From NCBI GenBank assembly GCA_964640525.1, contig CAZXGS010000089.1:1-8283 (forward strand): 8,283 nt of DNA. The letters are read 5' to 3'. Both the position numbers and the translations under genes were made by a program. The notes under the pieces were generated by a model. That model had not been told where the DNA came from. It saw only the letters and a list, made by a program, of their open reading frames with translations, and did not search any database. Origin of the DNA: SZAS-103 sp964640525. GTDB taxonomy: Bacteria; Pseudomonadota; Gammaproteobacteria; Xanthomonadales; Xanthomonadaceae. This document shows positions 1-6,959 of this stretch, piece after piece; the stretch's first letter is position 1, and each line of letters opens with the position of its first letter.

Positions 1-41
1 GAAACCAGCGCCGCCACCACGATGACGACGAGGTACCACAT
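1..41 (-). CDS. Start of a phage tail-tip region gene (N-terminal membrane-like segment), cut by the window edge
   Basis: Only the first 13 codons are present, reading MWYLVVIVVAALV on the minus strand before the left edge. The ATG at 41-39 follows the stop of the BR0599-like gene by 19 nt and has a GGAG ribosome-binding site 8 nt upstream, so this is a believable gene start. The visible peptide is almost entirely hydrophobic, like a membrane-spanning or signal-anchor segment. Tail-tip proteins with such a hydrophobic N-terminus occur directly after hub genes in related siphoviral prophages, as I recall, but nothing beyond the segment can be read here. The product could also be a small stand-alone membrane protein. 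Confidence 0.6.
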   Translation of the reverse strand, partial: MWYLVVIVVAALV

Positions 42-49
42 GGCGATTT

Positions 50-53
50 CTCC
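50..53 (-). promoter_or_regulatory. Ribosome-binding site for the left-edge partial gene
   Basis: GGAG on the minus strand, 8 nt before the ATG at 41-39. It lies in the 19 nt between the stop at 63-61 and this start, and supports the gene running off the left edge. Confidence 0.6.
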
Positions 54-60
54 AAAAGGG

Positions 61-849
61 TCAGAACACGCCGGTGGAGAACGGGTTCTTGCTCGGGATG
101 GCGGGAAAGCCGCCGTAGTTGTCGAGGTTGTTGAAGCGCGCGGCGCAGGTGGCCGTGCTGTGGTCGCAGCCGACCGTCAGCAGCACTTCGGTGCCCGGTT
201 CGATGACCACCGGATAGAGCAACTCCACACCGCTTCCGTAGTCGCTGAGGATCATGTGCCGCGCGCCATCGGGCGTTTGCAGCCAGCCACCGGCCAGACC
301 GCCGCTGACGCTGCCCGGCACGCCGCCGTCGAGATCGACGCTGCGGCCATAGACCTCGGTGACGAAGGCGCTGCCTGTGATCGGCGATGCGCCGCAGGCG
401 CTGGAGTACAGGACGTGCGAACACTTGCGGCTGTAGAGCCTGCGTAGCCCGATGCGCTTCAAGCTGACCTGCGCCGATTCACAGCGGATGCGTGCCTGAT
501 CGTCGGCAATTTCCACCCCCAGCACGCGGCCCATCCAGCGCGTGCCGGACAACCACCAGTAGTCGCCCCAGCTATCACGCTGACCGATGCGCAAGGTGAC
601 GGCGGTGGTTTCGCCGGTCAGCGTGGTGGCCAGCAGATGCCGCACCAGTTCGCTGTTCGGTGGCAGCTTCAGTTCCAGCGCCGACTTGGCCGCCTCGGCA
701 CCCAGCGCCAGTTCGTTGCGTTCGATGGCAAGACTCTGATAACGATTGCCGTCGAGATCGACGTCGAATTCGTGCGGGGTCAGGAAGAACTGGGCGGTGT
801 TGCTGGAAAAGGCGTACAGCTCCACCTCCTGCAAAGGGTTCTGGCTCAT
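61..849 (-). CDS. Phage BR0599/DUF2163-like tail hub protein
   Basis: Predicted 262-residue tail-tip protein. It resembles the phage BR0599/DUF2163 family, whose members act as hub or tip proteins below the tape measure in siphoviral tails and gene transfer agents. The N-terminal half (about residues 1-125) is beta-rich. The C-terminal half carries two cysteine pairs, C143-x8-C152 and C228-x6-C235, followed at once by the family-typical ARFNNLDNYGGFPAIP signature at 237-252. A fifth cysteine, C123, is outside the pattern. Lambda gpL, a tail-tip protein, binds an iron-sulfur cluster through four C-terminal cysteines, so a similar role is possible here but is inference. The start MSQNPLQEVE was chosen because its ATG lies 2 nt after the upstream stop. 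The open frame continues far upstream, but that extension is arginine-rich and overlaps the neighbouring gene. Only a weak GAG precedes the ATG, so coupling to upstream translation is likely. Confidence 0.85.
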   Translation of the reverse strand: MSQNPLQEVELYAFSSNTAQFFLTPHEFDVDLDGNRYQSLAIERNELALGAEAAKSALELKLPPNSELVRHLLATTLTGETTAVTLRIGQRDSWGDYWWLSGTRWMGRVLGVEIADDQARIRCESAQVSLKRIGLRRLYSRKCSHVLYSSACGASPITGSAFVTEVYGRSVDLDGGVPGSVSGGLAGGWLQTPDGARHMILSDYGSGVELLYPVVIEPGTEVLLTVGCDHSTATCAARFNNLDNYGGFPAIPSKNPFSTGVF

Positions 850-851
850 GG

Positions 852-2414
852 TCAGGCAGGCTCGTAGGTGATGCGGTCGTTGCCGCGTGGTTCGGGCAAC
901 TGGCGCGCGGTCAGAGTGATTTCCACCAGCGTCGGGCTGTGCCAGTACAGGTCGATGGCGTCGTGGTCGAGGCGGCAGCGGGCAAGGCGAATGATTCGGC
1001 TGCCTTCGGGCACCCAGTCGTCGATGCCGGAGCGCAGCACCAGCACTGCATCGCCATCGAGATGGCAGGTGGCCGTCAGGGCGTACTGTCGATAGCCATC
1101 CGGATGCACGATCAGGCAGGCGGCGGGGCGATGCCAGAAGGCGGTGATGTCCTCTCCGCGCACCCGGATGAAACCGTCGTCCGGATCGGCATCCGCCGTC
1201 ACCCACAGGATTGGAGCCAAGCCATCGGGCAGCCAGAAGGCGTTGAGCTGCCCCTGCGTTTCCCACAGGCGCGCGCGCCAGATCTCGATCTCCTCCACGG
1301 TGCTTGCCAGATAGCGCCGCTGGAAGGTCGTGGTTGCCCACGGATCGTCGCGGCGCACCCACGCATCGGCGGGCGAGAAATCCTGCCGGGTGATGGTGGC
1401 CGAGGCCACTGCGGTCGGATCGTCGCGCCAGTTGCCATCGGGCCACACCGGCAGATCGTCCAGCCACGGATCGTCGAGCAGATCGGCATCGGGCGGCGGT
1501 GCCGGTTCGAGCTGGGCCACCACGTTGCCGCCAACCATGCCCGGCACCCATTGGGTGAGATCGGCAGGATCGAGCGCGCGGCCCCATACCAGTGGCAGCA
1601 CGCTGCTGCCCGGTGGCGCGTGGCGGGCCAAAGGTTCGGTGAGCCACAGGATATCCGGCTCGACCTCACTCAACTGCACCTGCTGCCAGCCGTCAGGCGC
1701 GATGAGCAGCGCCCAGATTTCGTCGCCTTGCCAGCCTTGCACACCGTTCCAGTCAAGCAGCAAATCAGCGCTCACGGGCACGAAATATCGCCAGTCGGCA
1801 TCCTGCACCTCAAGGGCCAGCGCACCGGCTTCGGCGGGCGCGGTCAGCGGCACGGCGTACTGCGGCAGCGGCCACCACGCGCGTTGGCCGAGATGGTCGG
1901 CCAGCCAGTCCGCCACCAGCGCATCGCCCGGGCGCGCGTTGCCGACCTGATAGGTCAAGGTGCGGCGCGGCACTTTGCGGCGGGCTTGGCGCGATTCGTT
2001 GCCGCTGGTCAGCCGCGTCACGCTGGTCTGCCACGCCAGCCGTTCGACCAGCGGCTCGGCCCAGTCGTGGCGGAAGGCAAACACGCCGCGTTGCGCCTGT
2101 GGCCACGGCGCATCGCCAAAGGCATCCATGCCGGTGGCGACGATGGCACTCGATGCCGTGTCCCGGCGCAGCACCTCAACCACGAACACCGGCCCGACCA
2201 GCGGCGGCCAGGGCTTGGCCAGCGTTTCCACCAGCCACGTCGCGGCACGATCCGGCGGCCACGGCGCGCTGGCGGTTTCGGCAGCCAGTTCAGCGGCCAG
2301 ACTGCCTGCACCAGCGCGCGACAGCACCTCGCCTTGAAACTCCGGCAGTTCGCTTCCCGGCACCGGCTGGCTGGACGTCTCCGTCACCAGCCGGGTGATG
2401 AGGCGATCCGTCAT
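852..2414 (-). CDS. Phage tail structural protein with internally repeated domains (probable distal-tail protein)
   Basis: Predicted 520-residue tail protein, MTDRLITRLV to the stop at 854-852. Residues 111-158 hold a motif I recall from tail proteins of proteobacterial siphophages: RHDWAEPLVERLAW, then an arginine-rich stretch ending RRKVPRRTLTYQVG. Residues about 180-280 form a tryptophan-rich domain (WWPL at its start, PPGSSVLPLVWG at its end). A second stretch at 393-485 has the same layout (FWLPDGL, then VPEGSRIIRLARC), suggesting duplication. No enzymatic motif, signal peptide or membrane segment is seen. The ATG overlaps the upstream stop as ATGA (2414-2411), the usual sign of translational coupling; the open frame extends further upstream, but those residues overlap the upstream gene and look like non-coding translation. 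Its place between the tape measure block and the hub suggests a distal-tail or adaptor role. That role is inferred from position and weak resemblance. Confidence 0.8.
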   Translation of the reverse strand: MTDRLITRLVTETSSQPVPGSELPEFQGEVLSRAGAGSLAAELAAETASAPWPPDRAATWLVETLAKPWPPLVGPVFVVEVLRRDTASSAIVATGMDAFGDAPWPQAQRGVFAFRHDWAEPLVERLAWQTSVTRLTSGNESRQARRKVPRRTLTYQVGNARPGDALVADWLADHLGQRAWWPLPQYAVPLTAPAEAGALALEVQDADWRYFVPVSADLLLDWNGVQGWQGDEIWALLIAPDGWQQVQLSEVEPDILWLTEPLARHAPPGSSVLPLVWGRALDPADLTQWVPGMVGGNVVAQLEPAPPPDADLLDDPWLDDLPVWPDGNWRDDPTAVASATITRQDFSPADAWVRRDDPWATTTFQRRYLASTVEEIEIWRARLWETQGQLNAFWLPDGLAPILWVTADADPDDGFIRVRGEDITAFWHRPAACLIVHPDGYRQYALTATCHLDGDAVLVLRSGIDDWVPEGSRIIRLARCRLDHDAIDLYWHSPTLVEITLTARQLPEPRGNDRITYEPA

Positions 2415-3469
2415 GCCGATTCCATCCCGAACTCGGCGGCGTTGAAGGCGGCCTCCGTCCACTGCACGTTGCCGTTCGGATTGCGCTCGAACAGCGCGCA
2501 CTGCCACGCCTGCTGTTCCTGCAGGATCACCTCGGGGCTGACAGCGGTTTGCGCGCCGCTGACCACGAGGCCCTTCAACTTGCCCAAGCCCGCATCGGTC
2601 TTGCGCGCGAGCATCGTCAGTTGCACGCCGAACACCGCCGGTGTGGCCATCACCGGCAGCGGCGCGACATCGAAGCTCTGGCGCAGTCCGGCGCTGGGCG
2701 CGGTGATATTGGTGGTTTCATCCTCGTCGCTGACCGCTTCCCACGCAGCAGTGCCGGAGGGCGTCACCGTCCACTGGTTCAGGCTGCCATCGGCTTGCGC
2801 CTGCAAGGCATCGACGCGCACGTCGCCTAAAAAGGTGTTGTTGATGGTGCCGGTGGTGTCTGCGATGTAGAAGTCATCGACATCGAGGGTCAACGGGCAG
2901 GACTGGCCGGGAATCGCGCCGAGGAAGGCGGTGAGCAACTGGCCGCCGCCCTGAATCGTGTTCTGCGCGGTCATCTGGATCGCCAGCACCCCGTTGATGC
3001 GCACCGACAGCACGCCGTTGCTGATGCCTTGCGTGACCTGCAACTCGATGTAGTGCCAGCCGCGTGCCGGAGCCGTGGTCACCGAGGTGGTGATCAACTG
3101 CTCGTAGCCGTACTGCCAGCGGTAGAGCTTGAGCCGCCCGTCCTCGCCGACCTTCACCAGATGCGCGACCTGCGCGTTGGCATCGCGCACGCCCAGTAGC
3201 AAAGGCTCGGTGTAGGTGTTCTCGTAGGGCACAACGCGGATCGACGCGCCGATGATGAGGCTGGTCTTGGTGCTGTCCAGATTCTTGACGTAGCCGCCGC
3301 CCGAGCCTTCCGGCAGGCGCAGCGCAAAGGATGACGGACGCCGCCCCTGCACGCGGGTGGCCTGCGGCGACAGGTACGCCGCCTTGCCGCGCGCAAGCCA
3401 CGGCTCGCCGAAGTCGTCCAGCGCCTGCGGGTCGTAGTGGTCGAAGCCGTCGATGAACAGCAGTGCCAT
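2411..3469 (-). CDS. Phage minor structural protein, beta-rich, possibly jelly-roll (LamG/concanavalin-like) fold
   Basis: Predicted 352-residue protein beginning MALLFIDGFDHYD. Residues about 5-205 look like one beta-sandwich: alternating hydrophobic strands, the stretch GWHYIELQVTQG (137-148), a strand with RINGVLAIQ (157-165), then DVDDFYIADTTGTINNTFLG at 196-215. As I recall, a D-D-FYI-D-TTG-NN-FLGDV signature recurs in phage structural proteins annotated as LamG or concanavalin-like. The C-terminal part (about 216-352) is a second beta-rich region without a recognised motif. There is no signal peptide, transmembrane segment or catalytic motif. The ATG at 3469-3467 has AAGGAG 8 nt upstream. 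It follows the tape measure by 17 nt and overlaps the next start by 4 nt. A surface-exposed or glycan-binding tail decoration is plausible but unproven. Confidence 0.82.
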   Translation of the reverse strand: MALLFIDGFDHYDPQALDDFGEPWLARGKAAYLSPQATRVQGRRPSSFALRLPEGSGGGYVKNLDSTKTSLIIGASIRVVPYENTYTEPLLLGVRDANAQVAHLVKVGEDGRLKLYRWQYGYEQLITTSVTTAPARGWHYIELQVTQGISNGVLSVRINGVLAIQMTAQNTIQGGGQLLTAFLGAIPGQSCPLTLDVDDFYIADTTGTINNTFLGDVRVDALQAQADGSLNQWTVTPSGTAAWEAVSDEDETTNITAPSAGLRQSFDVAPLPVMATPAVFGVQLTMLARKTDAGLGKLKGLVVSGAQTAVSPEVILQEQQAWQCALFERNPNGNVQWTEAAFNAAEFGMESA

Positions 3470-3477
3470 GTGAAGTG

Positions 3478-3483
3478 CTCCTT
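3478..3483 (-). promoter_or_regulatory. Ribosome-binding site of the jelly-roll-like gene
   Basis: AAGGAG on the minus strand, 8 nt before the ATG at 3469-3467, in the 17-nt gap after the tape measure stop codon. It fixes the chosen start. Confidence 0.75.
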
Positions 3484-3486
3484 GAT

Positions 3487-6400
3487 TCAGCCATTCAGCG
3501 CCGAGCGGATGGCCCGCGCGTTGCGCCCGATGATGTTGACGATGACCCGCTCTCCGGCAGGCGTTTGCAGGTGGTCATGGGTGACGCCCGGATCGATGGC
3601 GTTGACGATGCGCACCGCCTGATTCATCTGCGGCTGCGCGGGCGGCACCTTCACCTCCGGCACCAACCCACCTGCTGCAAACGCCAGCTCACCGCCACGG
3701 AAACGTGGCCCGACCGACAAGCCGTTGAGCGAGTCGAGAAAGGCCACGCCCACTTGCCGCACGGCGGCGGCGCGCACCACGTATTCGCCTGCTGACAGCC
3801 GTGCCGGAATCGAGTCCGACGTGGCGTTGCCGGGGCCGGACACCAGACCGCCGCCCGCGAACTTCTTGATGCCGCCCAACAGCGCCATCACCGCCGCGAC
3901 CATCGCCACCATCGCGGCAATGGCCAGCCCCGGGCCGACGACGGGAATGGACGCCTGCGAGGCGGCCGCACCGGCTCCGGCCTTGGCCGCATCCATCGAC
4001 ACCACGGCGGTGGTTTCAGTGGTTTTCTGGGCCACCTTGGCGGCGCTGGCGGCCACGTCGGCGGTTTGTTCCTGCTGGATGAAGCCGAGCTTCATCGCCA
4101 GCATCCGCACCTGCATCGCCATCCACTGCTGGAAAGGTTGGATCACGATCTGTTGCAGGAAGGCGTCGGCCACCTGCTGGAAGATGCTCGCCAAGGCACT
4201 GCGCCAGGTCTGCGCGCCGGTGATCATGCCGTTGAGTGCCGAGCCGAAACTCTCGCCGATGCGGTTCCACAGCGGAGCCAGTTCATCGACGGTGAGCCGG
4301 GTGCGCTCCAGTTCGTTGCGCCACGCCTGCACACGGATCACCGCGTCCGGGCCGATGGCCTGCGCAGCCTGCTGCATGGTCGGCAGCAGACGTTCCATCT
4401 CACTGGCCGATTGCTGCTGCAAGGCGACGATCTGCTGGCGCGCCTGCGCTTCGGTCAGCAATCCCGCCTGCTGCTGGATGCCGATGGCTTCCTGCGCATT
4501 GCGCAGGCGTTCGGTGACTTGCTGCCACTGGACTTCGAGCGCTGCCAGATTGGCTTGCGCGGCTTTGACGTCGATCAGCCTATCCACCAGCGACACGCCA
4601 TCGGCATCACTTTCAGCGGCAAGGCGTGCGCGCAGATCGCGGTAGCTGCGCGCAATCGCCGCCTCCCGGTCGGCATCGGTGGCGGTGCCGGTGATCTGCG
4701 CCAGTTCCTCGCGCGCCTGCGCCAAGGCATCCGCCAGTTCGCGTTCGGCCTGCGCCGCCGCGCGGGCATTGGCCTGCTCGATGTCGCTGCGCCGGTTGTT
4801 GAGGACGATCAGCTCGGCTTCGGCCTTGGCGACCTCGGCCTTCGCCTTGAGGCGGGCGGATTCATCCTTGCCCGTATTGACCAGCCGTTGCTGTTCCGCG
4901 AGCGATGCCTGCACGCGGCGGATTTCCGCGTCAATCTCCTGCTGCTCGATCCGCGTCTTGGCGGCGTAGTAATCCTTCAGCGAGATCAACCGATCTTCGA
5001 GAGCGGCATCCAGCACCCGCGATTGACGCTCCAATGCGTCCTTGAGGAGCTTGAATTCCGCCTCGGCCTGCGCCCGTACCAGGGCCAGTTTGTCGGCCTG
5101 CGCGCTCTTGCCGGGAGCGAGTGGCGTCGGCGGTTGTGCGCGACCGAATACGCCCGGCTGCTCTTGCTCAGCCCGGATGCGGCCAGCGATGGCCTGAGCG
5201 GCTTCCCCGACGTAGTCGCGCGTCACCGCGTCGCGCACGGTGTCTGCGAGCGCCTCGCCAAAGTCATGCATCTCCTCGAGTCGGCGACCGAGGACGGTGC
5301 GTAGCGATGACATGGAGAAATCACCGCTGAACGCGGCGGCTACGTCCTGGCCCAAGGCCTGTGCCAGTGCCCCAATGTCGGAGAAGGCATTGCGGAAGCG
5401 TTCGACGAGGAAGGCTGCCGTGATGCCCACGACACTGCCGACCGCGTTGAACGCGCCGATGATGCCATTGACCATCGAGCGGATTGCTGTGCCGATGGTG
5501 GTGAGCGCGCTGACCATCACCTCGCGCACGCGGGCCCAGGAAAGATCGTTGACACCGACCAGTTGCCCAAGGGCGTCGACGACCGCAAGAACTTTCTCGA
5601 CCACCAGTTCCCAGATGGCGACGGCGATCTGTTTGATCGACGCGCTCTTGCCGCCGAACTCGACCACGGCATTGCGTGCCGAATAGAGTGCCCCCGCCAG
5701 CAGCGTCACCGTGGTGACGATGAGGCCGATGGGGCCGCCCAGCAATGCCAGCGCCCCGCGCAACAACCCTGCCGCCCGCCCCAGCAGCGTGGTGGACGCA
5801 ACAGCCTGCGTCACGGCGCTACTGGCGGCGGTCGCTTGCAGTCGGGCCTTCGCCGCGTCGGCGACCAGCGTGCTGGTGGCGAGGCCTTGCGCCCGCGCCT
5901 GCGCCAAGGCGGTATCGGCCACGCGCACCCGTGCCAGCGCCTCGGCTTGGAGGGTGCGCAGGTTGGCCAGTCGCGCCGCTGCTTCTGCACGCGCAGCGGC
6001 GATGCTGGTAGCGAAGGCACCCGCCATCCGGCCAAAGGCAGCGACCAGTACGACGCCCGCCAGATTGATCAGCAGTTCCAGATGCTTGGCGACGAGCTGG
6101 ATGGCTTGCGCGAGGCCTGTCGTCAGGCCGGAACTGGCATCGCGCTCGCCGAAAGCGCGCTGGAAGGCGTTCTTCAGGCGAGTGAACGCGCCCGCGACCG
6201 TATCGGGCAGGCTCGCGTATTCCTCGGTGAGGCGTTCGCGCTGATTGAGCAAAGCATCGAGCACTGCCGCCGAGGTGATCTTGCCTTCCTGCGCCAGTGC
6301 CCGCAGCGAGCCCAGCGGCACACCCATTCCGTCGGCGATGGCCTGCGCCAGTCGCGGCGTCTGCTCGACGACGGAATTGAATTCCTCACCGCGCAGGTGC

Positions 6401-6873
6401 CCCGAGGCGAAGGCCTGCCCGAGCTGCATCAGTGCGCCTGCTGCCGCCTCGCTGGATGCGCCGGAGAGCGACACCGCCTGCCCGATGGCATCGGTGGCCG
6501 CCAGCACATCCGCCTGCGAACGCCCCAGTGCCTGCACCGATGGCGCTAACCGCGCATAAAGCGTGATGGTTTCCGCCAGTGGTGCGCGGTTGCGCTGGGC
6601 GATGTCAAAGAGGGCCGCGTCGGCGCGGTTGAATTCCTCTTGGGAGGTGACGGCGAGCTTGAGGCGGGCCTGCAGGTTCTTGTACTGATCCGCGACCGCC
6701 ACCAGTTCGCGCACACCCAGTCCGATGCCGATGGCTCCACCAATACGAGACAGGACGGCACCGACCTGACCGGCCTGGTCGCGCAGTTGCGTCAGACTGC
6801 CATTGATTGACTGGAAGGCCCGACGCGTCTGATCGACGGCGGTGATGAGGATCTGGGCGCGGTTGTTCGCCAT
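3487..6873 (-). CDS. Phage tail tape measure protein
   Basis: 1128 residues from MANNRAQILI. It sets tail-tube length and is expected to pass towards the host membrane during DNA delivery. About residues 50-230 match the tape-measure N-terminal domain, including the GEEFNSVVEQTPRLAQAIADG stretch (162-182) and the KITSAAVLDAL helix (198-208). Hydrophobic segments lie near 267-290, 367-399, 467-490 and 976-1002. Residues about 590-840 are charged, alanine- and glutamine-rich helix with coiled-coil character. The C-terminus has the typical FAGGGLVSGPG and TSDSIPARLSAGEYVV motifs (1005-1033), and ends in GERVIVNIIGRNARAIR (1107-1123). I see no NlpC/P60, M23 or lysozyme motif. The ATG at 6873-6871 was chosen because a perfect AGGAGG lies 6 nt upstream; the frame stays open to 6900, but only through a TTG upstream of that RBS. 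At the rough rule of 0.15 nm per residue the tail would be about 170 nm long. Confidence 0.96.
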   Translation of the reverse strand: MANNRAQILITAVDQTRRAFQSINGSLTQLRDQAGQVGAVLSRIGGAIGIGLGVRELVAVADQYKNLQARLKLAVTSQEEFNRADAALFDIAQRNRAPLAETITLYARLAPSVQALGRSQADVLAATDAIGQAVSLSGASSEAAAGALMQLGQAFASGHLRGEEFNSVVEQTPRLAQAIADGMGVPLGSLRALAQEGKITSAAVLDALLNQRERLTEEYASLPDTVAGAFTRLKNAFQRAFGERDASSGLTTGLAQAIQLVAKHLELLINLAGVVLVAAFGRMAGAFATSIAAARAEAAARLANLRTLQAEALARVRVADTALAQARAQGLATSTLVADAAKARLQATAASSAVTQAVASTTLLGRAAGLLRGALALLGGPIGLIVTTVTLLAGALYSARNAVVEFGGKSASIKQIAVAIWELVVEKVLAVVDALGQLVGVNDLSWARVREVMVSALTTIGTAIRSMVNGIIGAFNAVGSVVGITAAFLVERFRNAFSDIGALAQALGQDVAAAFSGDFSMSSLRTVLGRRLEEMHDFGEALADTVRDAVTRDYVGEAAQAIAGRIRAEQEQPGVFGRAQPPTPLAPGKSAQADKLALVRAQAEAEFKLLKDALERQSRVLDAALEDRLISLKDYYAAKTRIEQQEIDAEIRRVQASLAEQQRLVNTGKDESARLKAKAEVAKAEAELIVLNNRRSDIEQANARAAAQAERELADALAQAREELAQITGTATDADREAAIARSYRDLRARLAAESDADGVSLVDRLIDVKAAQANLAALEVQWQQVTERLRNAQEAIGIQQQAGLLTEAQARQQIVALQQQSASEMERLLPTMQQAAQAIGPDAVIRVQAWRNELERTRLTVDELAPLWNRIGESFGSALNGMITGAQTWRSALASIFQQVADAFLQQIVIQPFQQWMAMQVRMLAMKLGFIQQEQTADVAASAAKVAQKTTETTAVVSMDAAKAGAGAAASQASIPVVGPGLAIAAMVAMVAAVMALLGGIKKFAGGGLVSGPGNATSDSIPARLSAGEYVVRAAAVRQVGVAFLDSLNGLSVGPRFRGGELAFAAGGLVPEVKVPPAQPQMNQAVRIVNAIDPGVTHDHLQTPAGERVIVNIIGRNARAIRSALNG

Positions 6874-6875
6874 GT

Positions 6876-6910
6876 CAGGCCTCCTGTCGGGCCGCCCCAA
6901 AGGAGGACTG
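6876..6910 (-). promoter_or_regulatory. Tape measure RBS inside a potential sequestering hairpin
   Basis: AGGAGG at 6885-6880 is an ideal Shine-Dalgarno sequence 6 nt before the tape measure ATG. On the same RNA strand, CCTCCT at 6906-6901 is its exact complement. A 15-nt loop (6900-6886) separates them. Past one mismatch (6907/6879) the stem extends by three more pairs, CAG 6910-6908 with CTG 6878-6876. Folding would hide the ribosome-binding site, so translation may depend on ribosomes arriving from the upstream gene or on refolding with the GC-rich element just upstream. The pairing is visible in the sequence; the regulatory effect is inferred. Confidence 0.5.
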
Positions 6911-6911
6911 T

Positions 6912-6950
6912 GCCCCCTCGGGGGACAACGAACGCAGTGAGCGTGGGGGC
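6912..6950. repeat. GC-rich palindromic intergenic element (REP-like)
   Basis: GCCCCC at 6912-6917 and GGGGGC at 6945-6950 are inverted copies that can close a stem. Inside lie a CCCCC-TC-GGGGG palindrome (6913-6924) and a small hairpin, ACGC-AGTGA-GCGT (6932-6944). The arms compete, so at least two alternative folds are possible. The element fills most of the 86 nt between the DUF6441-like gene and the tape measure. It resembles, from memory, GC-rich intergenic repeats that are abundant in Comamonadaceae genomes; copy number in the host cannot be checked here. No U-rich tract follows on either strand, so it is not a standard intrinsic terminator. Confidence 0.5.
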
Positions 6951-6959
6951 TGTTTCATC

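Noticed and set aside
850..1647. Upstream extension of the BR0599-like frame
   Set aside because: The extra residues overlap the 520-residue tail gene, are rich in arginine, and resemble no protein; the ATG at 849 fits the tight gene spacing.
660..2870. Long plus-strand open frame (736 codons) across two minus-strand tail genes
   Set aside because: Its translation is arginine-, alanine- and histidine-rich without any recognisable domain, it spans three tightly joined minus-strand genes, and high GC makes long antisense open frames common.
4066..5304. Plus-strand open frame of 412 codons inside the tape measure gene
   Set aside because: It is antisense to the coiled-coil region of the tape measure, has no ribosome-binding site I can see, and its leucine/arginine/glutamine-rich content mirrors the codons opposite.
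5563..6549. Plus-strand open frame of 328 codons inside the N-terminal tape measure region
   Set aside because: It lies opposite a well-recognised tape-measure domain, and its composition is that of a reverse-strand shadow.
3487..6873. Lytic or peptidase domain in the tape measure
   Set aside because: I looked for NlpC/P60, M23 (HxH) and lysozyme-like motifs and saw none; the C-terminus is the common glycine-rich tape-measure type.
6913..6924. CCCCC-TC-GGGGG palindrome as an intrinsic terminator
   Set aside because: No T-run follows it on either strand, and the downstream tape measure must be transcribed with the operon.
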